The position numbers and the translations under genes were made by a program. Below are positions 8,113 through 15,319 of a stretch of DNA of 39,805 bases, one piece after another. The DNA lies in the NCBI GenBank assembly GCA_020355165.1, contig CP070661.1, positions 1,347,658 to 1,387,462 on the forward strand, in the 5' to 3' direction. Origin of the DNA: Burkholderiales bacterium (GTDB lineage: Bacteria; Pseudomonadota; Gammaproteobacteria; Burkholderiales; Burkholderiaceae_F). Every line of letters begins with the position of its first letter. Within the stretch, counting starts at the first letter, position 1. The notes beneath the pieces were generated by a model. The model did no database searches. It worked only from the letters and a program-made list of their open reading frames with translations, and was not told the DNA's origin.

Positions 8113-9450
8113 ATGAGATACGCGAAACTGAAGACCCTGGCGGCCGCGATGGGCGTCGTTGCTGCGCTGAGCAGCGGCAGCGTGCTGGCGCAGGCGAAAG
8201 AGCAGTTCTTCCCGGCCCTGGTCTACCGGACCGGCGCTTATGCGCCAAACGGCGTGCCCTTCGCCAACGGCTACGGCGACTACCTGAAGCTGATCAATGC
8301 GCGCGACGGCGGCATCAACGGGGTGAAGATCACCTACGAAGAGTGCGAGACCGGTTACGCGACCGACCGCGGCGTCGAGTGCTACGAGCGGCTGAAGGGC
8401 AAGGGCCCCACGGGCGCAACGGTGTTCCAGCCGCTGTCGACCGGCATTACCTTCGCGCTGACCGACAAGACTGCGGCCGACAAGATCCCGCTGATCACCG
8501 CCGGCTATGGCCGCGCCGACTCGGTCGAGGGCGAGGCCTTCCCGTACAACTTCCCGTTGCTCGGCACCTACTGGGACGCGGCCGACATCCTGGTCCAGCA
8601 CGTCGGCAAGCTCAACGGCGGCCTGGACAAGCTCAAGGGCAAGAAGATCGCCCTCGTCTACCACGACTCGCCGTACGGCAAGGAGCCGATCGCGCTGCTG
8701 CAGGAGCGCGCCAAGATGCACGGCTACGAACTGCTGCTGCTGCCGGTCACCCACCCGGGCGTCGAGCAGAAGGCCACCTGGCTGCAGATCCGCCAGCAAC
8801 GCCCCGATTACGTGTTCCTGTGGGGCTGGGGCGTGATGAACTCGACCTCCATCAAGGAGGCGGTGGCCACCGGCTACCCGCGCGACAAGATGTACGGCGT
8901 GTGGTGGTCGGCCGCCGAGCCCGACGTGCAGCCGGTGGCGGCCGATGCGAAGGGCTACCAGGGGCTGGCGCTGCAGCATGGCGCCGGCCAGGCCAAGGTG
9001 CACCAGGACATCCTGAAGTTCCTGCACGACAAAGGCCAGGGCACCGGTCCGAAGGATGAGGTCGGCTCCGTGCTGTACAACCGCGGCATGATCAGCGCGA
9101 TGCTCGGTGTCGAAGGTGTGCGTCGTGCCCAGGAGCGCTTCGGCAAGAAGCCACTGACCGGCGAAGAGGTCCGCTGGGGGTTGGAGAACCTCGCGCTCGA
9201 CCAGAAGAAGCTCGACGGGATGGGTTTCGCCGGCGTGATGCGCCCGATCTCGACCAGTTGCCGCGAGCATGGCGGCGCGCACTTTGCGCGTATCCAGACC
9301 TGGGACGGCAAGAGCTGGAAGTTCAGTTCCGACTGGTACGAGGCCGACCAGCAGATCCTGCGGCCGATGATCCAGAAGTCGGCGAACGCTTATCTGGCGG
9401 AGAAGAAGCTGGCGCGCCGCGACTGCGCGAAGGAACTGGCAGGCGGCTGA
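8113..9450 (+). CDS. Periplasmic substrate-binding protein of the Liv-type transporter
   Basis: The 445-residue product begins with a signal peptide (MRYAKLKTLAAAMGVVAALS, likely cut near VLA-QA at residues 26-28). A type I periplasmic binding fold follows, with two alternating alpha/beta lobes as in LivJ/LivK. It is clearly longer than amino-acid-binding LivK (about 345 mature residues). Several features recur in binding proteins of aromatic or acyl compounds: VYRTGAYAPNG at the start of the mature protein, the DSPYGKEP loop and a Trp-rich pocket segment WGWGVMN/GVWWSA. Substrate is therefore more likely a carboxylic acid than leucine, which fits the two ligase-like enzymes of the operon. 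AAGGAGACAGGC precedes the ATG. Confidence 0.9.
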   Translation: MRYAKLKTLAAAMGVVAALSSGSVLAQAKEQFFPALVYRTGAYAPNGVPFANGYGDYLKLINARDGGINGVKITYEECETGYATDRGVECYERLKGKGPTGATVFQPLSTGITFALTDKTAADKIPLITAGYGRADSVEGEAFPYNFPLLGTYWDAADILVQHVGKLNGGLDKLKGKKIALVYHDSPYGKEPIALLQERAKMHGYELLLLPVTHPGVEQKATWLQIRQQRPDYVFLWGWGVMNSTSIKEAVATGYPRDKMYGVWWSAAEPDVQPVAADAKGYQGLALQHGAGQAKVHQDILKFLHDKGQGTGPKDEVGSVLYNRGMISAMLGVEGVRRAQERFGKKPLTGEEVRWGLENLALDQKKLDGMGFAGVMRPISTSCREHGGAHFARIQTWDGKSWKFSSDWYEADQQILRPMIQKSANAYLAEKKLARRDCAKELAGG

Positions 9451-9467
9451 ACGTCGCTGTCTGAGGC

Positions 9468-9495
9468 CCGCCCGCGCGGCAGGTTGCGCGGGCGG
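9468..9495 (+). other. First of two tandem hairpins between binding-protein gene and livF
   Basis: A 10-base perfect inverted repeat (CCGCCCGCGC at 9468-9477 and its complement at 9486-9495) surrounds an 8-base loop. It lies 17 bases after the binding-protein stop and has no T-run. It abuts the second, larger hairpin directly. It probably stabilises the upstream mRNA or weakens read-through rather than ending transcription. Confidence 0.6.
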
Positions 9496-9533
9496 CTTCG
9501 GTGAGGCCGCCGTGCGTGGCGGCCTCACCGAAG
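9496..9533 (+). other. Second tandem hairpin, perfect 16-bp stem
   Basis: CTTCGGTGAGGCCGCC at 9496-9511 is exactly complementary to 9518-9533, with a 6-base loop (GTGCGT). No T-run follows, and livF starts 25 bases later. Such hairpins after the binding-protein gene of an ABC operon (as in malE-malF) are known to protect the upstream mRNA and raise the amount of binding protein over the membrane parts. Here that role is inferred from position and strength. Confidence 0.7.
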
Positions 9534-9558
9534 TCGACGAAACCAATCGGGGACTACC

Positions 9559-10365
9559 GTGTCGTCACCGCTGCTGACCGTCAATGGCATCGAGGTCATC
9601 TACAACCATGTGATCCTGGTGCTCAAGGGCGTGTCGCTGACCGTTCCGGAGGGCGGCATCGTTGCGCTGCTCGGCGCCAATGGTGCCGGCAAGACCACCA
9701 CGCTGCGCGCGGTGTCGAACCTGCTGCAGGGCGAGCGTGGCGAGGTCACCAAGGGCTACATCGAATACAAGGGCGACCGCATCGAGCGGCTGACCGCCTA
9801 CGATCTCGTCAAGCGCGGCGTCGTGCAGGTGATGGAGGGGCGGCGCTGTTTCGCTCACCTGACGGTCGAGGAGAACCTGCTCGCCGGCGCCTATGCGCGC
9901 GGAGCGTCGCGCAGCGAGATCGATGCCAGCGTGGACAAGGTCTACGCGTATTTCCCGCGCCTGAAGCAGCGCCGCAGTTCGCAGTCGGGCTACACGTCCG
10001 GCGGCGAGCAGCAGATGACGGCGATCGGCCGGGCGCTGATGGCCAGCCCGCACATGATCCTGCTCGACGAGCCGTCGATGGGCCTGGCACCGCAGGTAGT
10101 CGACGAGATCTTCGGCATCGTCAAGGACCTGAACGACAAGGAGAAGGTCTCCTTCCTGCTGGCGGAGCAGAACACCAACATCGCGCTGAAGTACGCGCAC
10201 TACGGCTACATCCTCGAAAGCGGCCGGGTGGTGATGGATGGCGCGGCGAAGGAACTGGCCGAGAACGAGGACGTCAAGGAGTTCTACCTGGGCATCTCGC
10301 GCGAGGGCAAGAAGAGCTTCCGCGAAGCGAAGTTCTACCGCCGCCGCAAGCGCTGGCTCGCCTGA
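9559..10365 (+). CDS. livF: Liv-type ABC transporter ATP-binding protein LivF
   Basis: This 268-residue product is the second ATPase of the transporter. Walker A is GANGAGKTT (39-47), the signature SGGEQQ is at 147-152 and Walker B is ILLDEP (167-172), followed by AEQNTN. It starts at GTG (9559), preceded by CGGGGA. Compared with E. coli LivF (237 residues) it carries an extra basic tail of about 25 residues (REAKFYRRRKRWLA), as seen in LivF proteins next to CoA ligases. It is separated from the other transporter genes by the double hairpin. Confidence 0.93.
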   Translation: MSSPLLTVNGIEVIYNHVILVLKGVSLTVPEGGIVALLGANGAGKTTTLRAVSNLLQGERGEVTKGYIEYKGDRIERLTAYDLVKRGVVQVMEGRRCFAHLTVEENLLAGAYARGASRSEIDASVDKVYAYFPRLKQRRSSQSGYTSGGEQQMTAIGRALMASPHMILLDEPSMGLAPQVVDEIFGIVKDLNDKEKVSFLLAEQNTNIALKYAHYGYILESGRVVMDGAAKELAENEDVKEFYLGISREGKKSFREAKFYRRRKRWLA

Positions 10366-10397
10366 AACCGACGCACCAGAAAGCCGACATGCGTTGC

Positions 10398-10438
10398 TGC
10401 GCTCGCTTGCCGTACCCGTTTGCAATGTCTGCGCTCGC
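10398..10438. repeat. Direct repeat TGCGCTCGC in the gap after livF
   Basis: TGCGCTCGC occurs at 10398-10406 and again at 10430-10438, 32 bases apart start to start. The gap of about 200 bases between livF and the lipoprotein gene has base composition unlike the coding sequence around it, with more TTGC and CGTTT words, and no convincing protein frame. It may be a dispersed non-coding repeat unit, but no second copy is present in this window. Confidence 0.4.
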
Positions 10439-10457
10439 GCGCCCGGCCAGGCGGCTT

Positions 10458-10471
10458 TCCGACGCGTCGGA
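10458..10471. repeat. 14-bp perfect palindrome TCCGACGCGTCGGA
   Basis: A perfect 14-base palindrome lies 92 bases after the livF stop and 95 bases before the lipoprotein start. It could be a dimeric-protein operator or part of a repeat unit together with the direct repeat just upstream. As RNA it would make only a tight small hairpin. Function not shown. Confidence 0.4.
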
Positions 10472-10554
10472 TTGAGCGCCTTCGCCGAGCGCCAAGGTCA
10501 TCGAACGCCCCGGCGCTGATGCTCTCTGACCCCGGCAGACTTGCGCTTCGCGGT

Positions 10555-10558
10555 GGAG
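10555..10558 (+). promoter_or_regulatory. Ribosome binding site GGAG for TTG-start lipoprotein
   Basis: GGAG lies 7 bases before the TTG at 10566. The later candidate starts (GTG 10578, TTG 10587, ATG 10590) have no such site and would leave too short a signal peptide. Confidence 0.5.
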
Positions 10559-10565
10559 CTCTCCG

Positions 10566-10745
10566 TTGAGAACGATTGTGCCGCCATTGATGTGCATCCT
10601 GCTCGCCGCCTGCAGCCCGCAGCGCGACAGCACCCCGCTGCCGACCAGGCAGACGACGATCGATCCGGTGATGAAGAAGCTCGACGACGCGGCCGAGCAG
10701 GAGAAGAGACGGCGCGAACAGATGGAGGCGGCCGCCAAGCAGTAG
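10566..10745 (+). CDS. Small lipoprotein, TTG start
   Basis: This 59-residue product is too short for most gene finders. A hydrophobic signal segment (residues 3-15) ends in the lipobox LAAC (13-16), so Cys16 would be lipidated after cleavage. The mature part is about 44 residues, polar and highly charged (DDAAEQEKRRREQMEAAAK), probably a single amphipathic helix. I chose TTG at 10566 because GGAG precedes it by 7 bases and because the later ATG (10590) would leave only seven residues before the cysteine. It lies between livF and the PaaK-like gene on the same strand, so it may be expressed with the uptake operon and sit in the periplasm. Function unknown. Confidence 0.65.
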   Translation: MRTIVPPLMCILLAACSPQRDSTPLPTRQTTIDPVMKKLDDAAEQEKRRREQMEAAAKQ

Positions 10746-10781
10746 GGACTCGGCAGTCGGCCGCGGCGAGGAGAAACGGAA

Positions 10782-12014
10782 ATGAGCGAGCACTTCGACG
10801 CGCGCGAGACGCGCAGCCCTTCCGAGCGCGAGCGTGATCTGTACGAGCGACTGCCGGCGCTGATCGCCACGGCGGTGCGCGCGCCCGGCTGGCGCGCCCA
10901 TCTGGGCAACATCGACCCCGCGGCCATCAACAGCGCGGCCGCGCTGGCCAGGCTGCCGGTGATGCGCAAGGGGGGCATGCCGGCGCTGCAGAAGGAAGCG
11001 CCGCCTTTCGGCGGCCTGCTGCCCGATGCCGCCTATTCGTTCGGCCGCCTGTTCACCTCGCCCGGGCCGATCTACGAGCCGGAGGGGCGGCAAGATGATG
11101 CCTGGCGCGCGGCGCGCGGCCTCTTCGCCGCCGGCTTCCGCCTCGGCGACGTGGTGCTGAACACGTTCTCCTACCACCTGACGCCGGGCGGCTTCATCCT
11201 CGACTCCGGCGCGCGAGCGGTGGGTTGCTCGGTGATCCCGGCCGGACCCGGCAACACCGAACAGCAGCTCGACCTGATCGAGCATCTTCGCCCGGTCGCC
11301 TACACCGGCACGCCGGACTTCCTGAAGATCCTGCTCGATGCCGGCGACCAGGCCGGCCGGCCGGCCAGCTCGATCCGCCGCGCCGTCGTCTCCGGAGCCG
11401 CCTTTCCGCCGTCGCTGCAGGCGGAGATCCGCGACCGTGGCATCGATGCCTATCAGATCTATGCCACCGCCGACCTCGGCTGCATCGCCTACGAGACGCC
11501 GGCGCGCTCCGGCATGGTGGTCAACGAGGACGTGCTGCTGGAGATCGTTCGGCCGGGCACCGGCGAGCCGGTCGCGCCGGGCGAGGTCGGCGAGGTCGTC
11601 GTCACTTCGTTCGACCATCACCATCCGTGGATCCGGCTGGCGCTGGGCGACCTGTCGGCGGTGATGCCGGGCGCTTCGCCCTGCGGGCGCACCAACACGC
11701 GCATCCGCGGCTGGATGGGCCGCGCCGACCAGACCACCAAGGTCAAGGGAATGTTCGTCCGGCCGGAGCAGGTGGCCGACGTCGGCCGCCGGCACGGCGA
11801 GCTCGGCCGGCTGCGCCTGGTGGTCAGCCGCAGCGGCGAGACCGACGTGATGACGCTGAAGGCGGAGTCCCGGTCGCACGATCCGGCGCTGGCGACCGCT
11901 GTCGGCGAGACGCTGCGCGCCGTGACAAAGCTCGGCGGCGCGGTCGAACTGGTTGCGCCCGACAGCCTGCCGAACGACGGCAAGGTGATCGACGACGCGC
12001 GCAGCTACGGCTGA
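10782..12014 (+). CDS. PaaK-like adenylate-forming enzyme (phenylacetate-CoA ligase family) with altered P-loop
   Basis: The 410-residue product has the PaaK fold of acid-CoA ligases: an early RLPVMRK segment, YTGTPDFLKILL in mid protein, IYATADLG in place of the usual YGMTE adenine motif, and VKGMFVRPEQV for the hinge into the C-terminal domain. The ATP phosphate loop that in PaaK reads SSGTTGxP is here FTSPGPIYEPEG, without the Ser/Thr-Gly-rich core. It is therefore either a member of a divergent PaaK subfamily or not a normal ligase. GAGGAG precedes the ATG. As last gene of the Liv operon it would act on the same imported acid or its CoA ester. Confidence 0.85.
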   Translation: MSEHFDARETRSPSERERDLYERLPALIATAVRAPGWRAHLGNIDPAAINSAAALARLPVMRKGGMPALQKEAPPFGGLLPDAAYSFGRLFTSPGPIYEPEGRQDDAWRAARGLFAAGFRLGDVVLNTFSYHLTPGGFILDSGARAVGCSVIPAGPGNTEQQLDLIEHLRPVAYTGTPDFLKILLDAGDQAGRPASSIRRAVVSGAAFPPSLQAEIRDRGIDAYQIYATADLGCIAYETPARSGMVVNEDVLLEIVRPGTGEPVAPGEVGEVVVTSFDHHHPWIRLALGDLSAVMPGASPCGRTNTRIRGWMGRADQTTKVKGMFVRPEQVADVGRRHGELGRLRLVVSRSGETDVMTLKAESRSHDPALATAVGETLRAVTKLGGAVELVAPDSLPNDGKVIDDARSYG

Positions 12015-12024
12015 GCCGGCGCGA

Positions 12025-12729
12025 TCAGCGCTTCCTGGCGGGCTTCGCCGGCGCCTTCTTCGCTGCCTTTCTCGCCGGCGCGGCTTTCTTCACCGGGGCC
12101 CTGGGCTTCGGCTTCTTCGACGGCACGGCCTTCTTCCCCGTCGCGGCCTTCTTGGCCGGCGGGGCCTTGGCCGGGCCTTTCACGGGCAGCTTGGTGGCGG
12201 CTTTCTTCGCCGGCGCAGCGTCGGCCGCTTTGCCCGCTGCCTCGCCTTCGCCTTCGGTCTCGGGAGGCGGCTTGGTCGAGATCACCTGGTAGCCGGGCGG
12301 CGGCGCGGCCTTCTCCTCGTTGATCGCCCACAGCTTCAGGGCGTCGGCCTGCGTCGGCACCGTGCCGGCAGTGACGCGCGAACGGCGCGCCGCCACCGAA
12401 TCGCGCACGATCTTTTCCACCACGTCGAGCGGCAGGCGGGTCAGGTCCGAGAACTTGATGAAGCTGCGTTGCGCGTTGATGCCCGGCAGCGCATCCTTGT
12501 GCCTGACGATGACTTCCTGCTCGGCGACGTACAACGACATGTGGCGGCGGCCCGACTCGAGAGCGAACAGCGGCCCGTCCAGCTCGTAGAAGGCCAGCCC
12601 GTAACGCATGCTTTCGCGCACGCCGCGCGCGGAGCGGCGGATCATGCTGCATACCCGCGCCATCGCGACCCTGCGGTCAGGCGGCAGATCCCTGAGGTAG
12701 GCGCCGACCGTCGTGGGGGTCATGTCCAT
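12025..12729 (-). CDS. DUF1801 protein with lysine/alanine/proline-rich histone-H1-like tail
   Basis: The 234-residue product has two parts. Residues about 20-125 form a DUF1801 (YdhG/YjbR-like) domain with the typical RESMRYGLAFYELDGPL and SLYVAEQEVIVRH strands. Residues 153-234 are a disordered tail made of repeated KKAA/PAKK/KPKP units (for example PAKKAATGKKAVPSKK), very like eukaryotic histone H1 tails and the bacterial AlgP/Hc1 type. The frame runs further upstream, but the ATG at 12729 has GGAGGAAG five bases before it. The tail suggests binding to DNA or RNA. The gene is convergent with the PaaK-like gene, with only 10 bases between the stops. Confidence 0.85.
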   Translation of the reverse strand: MDMTPTTVGAYLRDLPPDRRVAMARVCSMIRRSARGVRESMRYGLAFYELDGPLFALESGRRHMSLYVAEQEVIVRHKDALPGINAQRSFIKFSDLTRLPLDVVEKIVRDSVAARRSRVTAGTVPTQADALKLWAINEEKAAPPPGYQVISTKPPPETEGEGEAAGKAADAAPAKKAATKLPVKGPAKAPPAKKAATGKKAVPSKKPKPRAPVKKAAPARKAAKKAPAKPARKR

Positions 12730-12734
12730 TCTGA

Positions 12735-12742
12735 CTTCCTCC
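12735..12742 (-). promoter_or_regulatory. Ribosome binding site GGAGGAAG for DUF1801 gene
   Basis: Near-perfect Shine-Dalgarno sequence, 5 bases upstream of the ATG at 12729. It decides the start against a longer open frame that continues to 13041. Confidence 0.6.
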
Positions 12743-12860
12743 GGCTTCTGCGTCCGAACAACACGCGATTTTAACCGACTGCCTCGGAAGTCCAGATTTG
12801 GCGCGGCCTGGCGCGCCGCCTGCCGGGGAGGCCGGCCGCGGCGAGCCCGGGGCGGCAGCG

Positions 12861-12887
12861 GGCCGCCGCCGCGCCGCGGCGGTGGCG
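12861..12887 (-). terminator. GC-only hairpin downstream of DUF3455 gene (possible terminator)
   Basis: CCGCCGCCG at 12863-12871 pairs with 12877-12885 with one G-T mismatch. The structure lies about 20 bases after the stop of the lipoprotein gene on the minus strand. There is no T-run, so factor-independent termination is uncertain. Confidence 0.3.
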
Positions 12888-12904
12888 GGCCATGGCTCCC
12901 CCGC

Positions 12905-13456
12905 CTAGCCGCGTGGCCGGTAGAAGACGAAGTCGGCGCTGAAGTCCACCCGCAGCAGGCGGTTGGCCTGGCCGGCGCTGCATCCCGCCGGCGGCATGCC
13001 GCCGCGGGTATTGACGCGCTGGACGTAGCTGACGCCGGCAAGGGCGCCCTGGCCGAAGCTCCTCGCCGTCAGCAGCAGCCACGGCAGCGTGTCGGCGGCA
13101 GCGGCCGCCTGGTGCGCGACGACGGTTCCGAGCAGGCGGCTGCCGTCGCGGTGCTCGAACGAAAAGCTGGCCCCGTGCCGGCCGGCTGGTTGGCCCTGAG
13201 CGTCGAACAGCTCGGCCTCCGGCTGGCGGAAGCGCCACTCGAAGCCGGCGCCGGCCGGCTCGCAGCGGAAGATCTGCACGCCGCGGGCGGCGAGCTGCAG
13301 TGCCGGCGCGTGGCCGTCCGGCACCTTGATCGGGCTGAACAGGCCGAGCGCGGGCGGCTCGGGCCCGGCCTGGCCCGGCTTCCCGGTGGGCGCCGGCGTC
13401 GCGCAGGCGGCGAGCAGCAGGGCGGCAGCGACGCAGGCAAGGGCGGGGGCTTTCAT
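12905..13456 (-). CDS. DUF3455-like lipoprotein
   Basis: The 183-residue product has a lipoprotein signal (MKAPALACVAAALLLAAC, lipobox LAAC with Cys18) and a mature beta-rich domain of the DUF3455 type. This is supported by VQIFRCEP early in the domain, the repeated FEWRF/FDAQG strands, DGSRLLGTVVA and the conserved PWLLLTA and VQRVNTRGGMPP stretches. Homologues are envelope proteins of unknown role. The start ATG at 13456 shares its A with the TGA of the metallo-beta-lactamase gene (TGATG), so the two are translationally coupled, which argues for a common pathway or simple co-expression. Confidence 0.85.
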   Translation of the reverse strand: MKAPALACVAAALLLAACATPAPTGKPGQAGPEPPALGLFSPIKVPDGHAPALQLAARGVQIFRCEPAGAGFEWRFRQPEAELFDAQGQPAGRHGASFSFEHRDGSRLLGTVVAHQAAAAADTLPWLLLTARSFGQGALAGVSYVQRVNTRGGMPPAGCSAGQANRLLRVDFSADFVFYRPRG

Positions 13457-14349
13457 CAGTTGCGGTTGTGCAGCATGCCACCGGCGAACTCGGCCGCGCC
13501 GGCGCGGATGAGCTCGGCCACGAGCAAGTCGATCATCTGCGCGAAGTCCTGGCGCGGGAAGTAGCGCTGGTGGATGAGGCGCAGGTAGTCCGTGTGCGCG
13601 AAGTGCCGTTGCATCTGCTCCGGCGTCGTGCGGCGCACGTCGAGCAGCCAGAACTTGATCAGCACCTTGGCCGCGTGGCGGGCGTTGCGTTGCGGATCGC
13701 TGCGCAGGTACTCCAGCCGCCGGTAGGCGACCTCCAGCGCTGCGCCGGCGTCGCCGAACGGCGCGCCGTGCCCCGGAACCACGATGCGTGGCGACAGCGC
13801 GCCGATCCGGTCGAGCACGGCCTGCTGCTCGGCGAATCCGGAGCCGCCCTCCAGCTCCGGGAAGATCACGCCGAAGCCGTTTTCCCACAGCGCGTCGGCG
13901 GACACCAGAATCCGCTCGTCGTGGTTGTAGAACAGCACCATCTCGGGGTCGTGCCCGCCGCCGCCGATGACCTCCCACTGCTGGCCGCCGAGGCGCAGCG
14001 GCCGGTCGACGTCGATCAGCTGGTCGTAGTCGAAGCGTGCGCAGCGCTGGCCGGTCGCCGCGTAGTTCAGCCGCCGTTCGTCCCACTGCCGGACCGCCGC
14101 CGCCAGGCCGGGCGGAATGACGATCGTCGCCCGGAACCGCGCCTGCAGCTCGGCGTTGCCACCGACGTGGTCGGAGTGCAGGTGGGTGTTGACGATGCGT
14201 GACAGCGGCCGGCCGCGCCGCGCCGTCTCGACGAGCTGCGCCAGCATCGGCGCGTGCGATACGTAACCGGTGTCGACGATGCTGACGGCGTCGCCGTCGT
14301 CGAAGACGATGCTGTTCGAACTGAGCCAGCCACGCTCGAGCACCTGCAT
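13456..14349 (-). CDS. Metallo-beta-lactamase-fold hydrolase
   Basis: The 297-residue product is a binuclear zinc hydrolase. The HxHxDH motif reads THLHSDH, with His56, His58, Asp60 and His61. Further metal ligands are likely in GGGGHDPEMVLFY (His) and VSADALWENG (Asp), and a third region IVVPGHGAPF is present as in glyoxalase-II-like enzymes. A GTG at 14388 overlaps the previous stop (GTGA) and would add 13 Arg-rich residues. I prefer the ATG at 14349 because family members begin with this MQVLERGWLS-like strand, but the longer form is possible. The substrate is not indicated; the neighbouring MaoC hydratase would fit a thioester or lactone. Confidence 0.9.
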   Translation of the reverse strand: MQVLERGWLSSNSIVFDDGDAVSIVDTGYVSHAPMLAQLVETARRGRPLSRIVNTHLHSDHVGGNAELQARFRATIVIPPGLAAAVRQWDERRLNYAATGQRCARFDYDQLIDVDRPLRLGGQQWEVIGGGGHDPEMVLFYNHDERILVSADALWENGFGVIFPELEGGSGFAEQQAVLDRIGALSPRIVVPGHGAPFGDAGAALEVAYRRLEYLRSDPQRNARHAAKVLIKFWLLDVRRTTPEQMQRHFAHTDYLRLIHQRYFPRQDFAQMIDLLVAELIRAGAAEFAGGMLHNRN

Positions 14350-14384
14350 CGTCGCGGGCAGCCGCGCCGGCGCGCGCGTCCGGC

Positions 14385-14810
14385 TCACGTCCTGTAGGCC
14401 TTCGCGATGCGGGCGAACGCGTCCAGCAGCTCGGGCGAGCCGCCGAAGAAGAAGTGGAAGCGGCCGTTGGCGGTGCGCACCATCAGCCGGCGCGCAAACG
14501 GCGGACCGAACAGCCGGGCGCTGCGCACCTGCTGCCACTGCACCTTCTTCTCCGTCATGCCGCTCTGGCGGATGCCGACGGCATCGATCGTGGTCGTCGC
14601 GCGCAGCAGCACCCAGTACGACGCCGCCAGGGCCAGCAGGCCGATGCCGAGCAGCCAGTAGCCCTGCGCCGCGGCGGCGTCATCGGGAAGACTCAGCGTC
14701 GCCCGCGCCGCCATCGCCAGCACGGCGACCAGCATCACGGTGGCCAGCACGCGGAAGAAGCGGCCATAGGTGGGGCCGGCGACGGGCTGGGAAAAATCCG
14801 GCGGCGTCAT
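14385..14810 (-). CDS. Small two-helix membrane protein with PH-like C-terminal part
   Basis: The 141-residue product has two hydrophobic helices at about residues 22-42 and 55-75. A C-terminal strand-rich segment follows, with the pattern IDAVGIRQSGMTEKKVQWQQ and FHFFFGGSPELLDAFARI. This is the layout of small bacterial PH-domain membrane proteins (strands followed by one helix), but the match is structural only. Start ATG at 14810 overlaps the MaoC gene stop (ATGA), and its own stop lies just before the hydrolase gene. A longer open frame to 14972 only overlaps the MaoC gene and was not used. Confidence 0.75.
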   Translation of the reverse strand: MTPPDFSQPVAGPTYGRFFRVLATVMLVAVLAMAARATLSLPDDAAAAQGYWLLGIGLLALAASYWVLLRATTTIDAVGIRQSGMTEKKVQWQQVRSARLFGPPFARRLMVRTANGRFHFFFGGSPELLDAFARIAKAYRT

Positions 14811-15232
14811 CGGGCGCGGTCGGTCACCAGCAGCGTCGCCGTGGCCGCCAGTGCCATCTCGCCGCGCTGGTTGCGTGCCTCGCCTTCGAGCCACACCAGG
14901 TCGCCGCCGAGGGAGGACTTCCACTGCACGCGGGTGACCGTCCAGGCCAGCTGCAGCGTGTCGCCGGCACACACTGCCCTGTGGAAGTGCAGCTTGAACT
15001 CCAGGCCGAGCGGCTGCGCGTGGCGCGAGAAGTGCGAGGCAGTCAGCGCCATCAGCAACGAGGCGCTGTGCGTGCCGCTGGCGATCAGCCGCCCGAAGCG
15101 CGAACGCGCCGCCAGCGCCTCGTCGTGATGCAGCGGGTTGCTGTCGCCGACCGAGTCGGCGAAGGCGCGGATCGATTCGGCGGTCAGATGCACCGTCTCG
15201 GTGAAGCGCTCGCCGACCGTGGCCCGCGTCAT
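14807..15232 (-). CDS. MaoC-family (R)-enoyl-CoA hydratase-like protein
   Basis: This 141-residue single hot-dog protein carries the (R)-hydratase signature GDSNPLHHDEALA (29-41), with catalytic Asp30 and His35 or His36, followed by FGRLIASG. Such enzymes hydrate trans-2-enoyl-CoA to (R)-3-hydroxyacyl-CoA and feed polyhydroxyalkanoate synthesis or side-chain degradation. GGAGGGGG lies just upstream of the ATG at 15232. It heads a coupled set of four genes: hydratase, small membrane protein, zinc hydrolase and lipoprotein. Confidence 0.9.
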   Translation of the reverse strand: MTRATVGERFTETVHLTAESIRAFADSVGDSNPLHHDEALAARSRFGRLIASGTHSASLLMALTASHFSRHAQPLGLEFKLHFHRAVCAGDTLQLAWTVTRVQWKSSLGGDLVWLEGEARNQRGEMALAATATLLVTDRAR

Positions 15233-15319
15233 CGGCCCCCTCCGCCGGTCATGCGGCAGCTCGGCGTCGCCCGCCGGACGCAGCCGGCGCCGAAGCTATC
15301 AGCGGCGTGCGGGCCGCGC

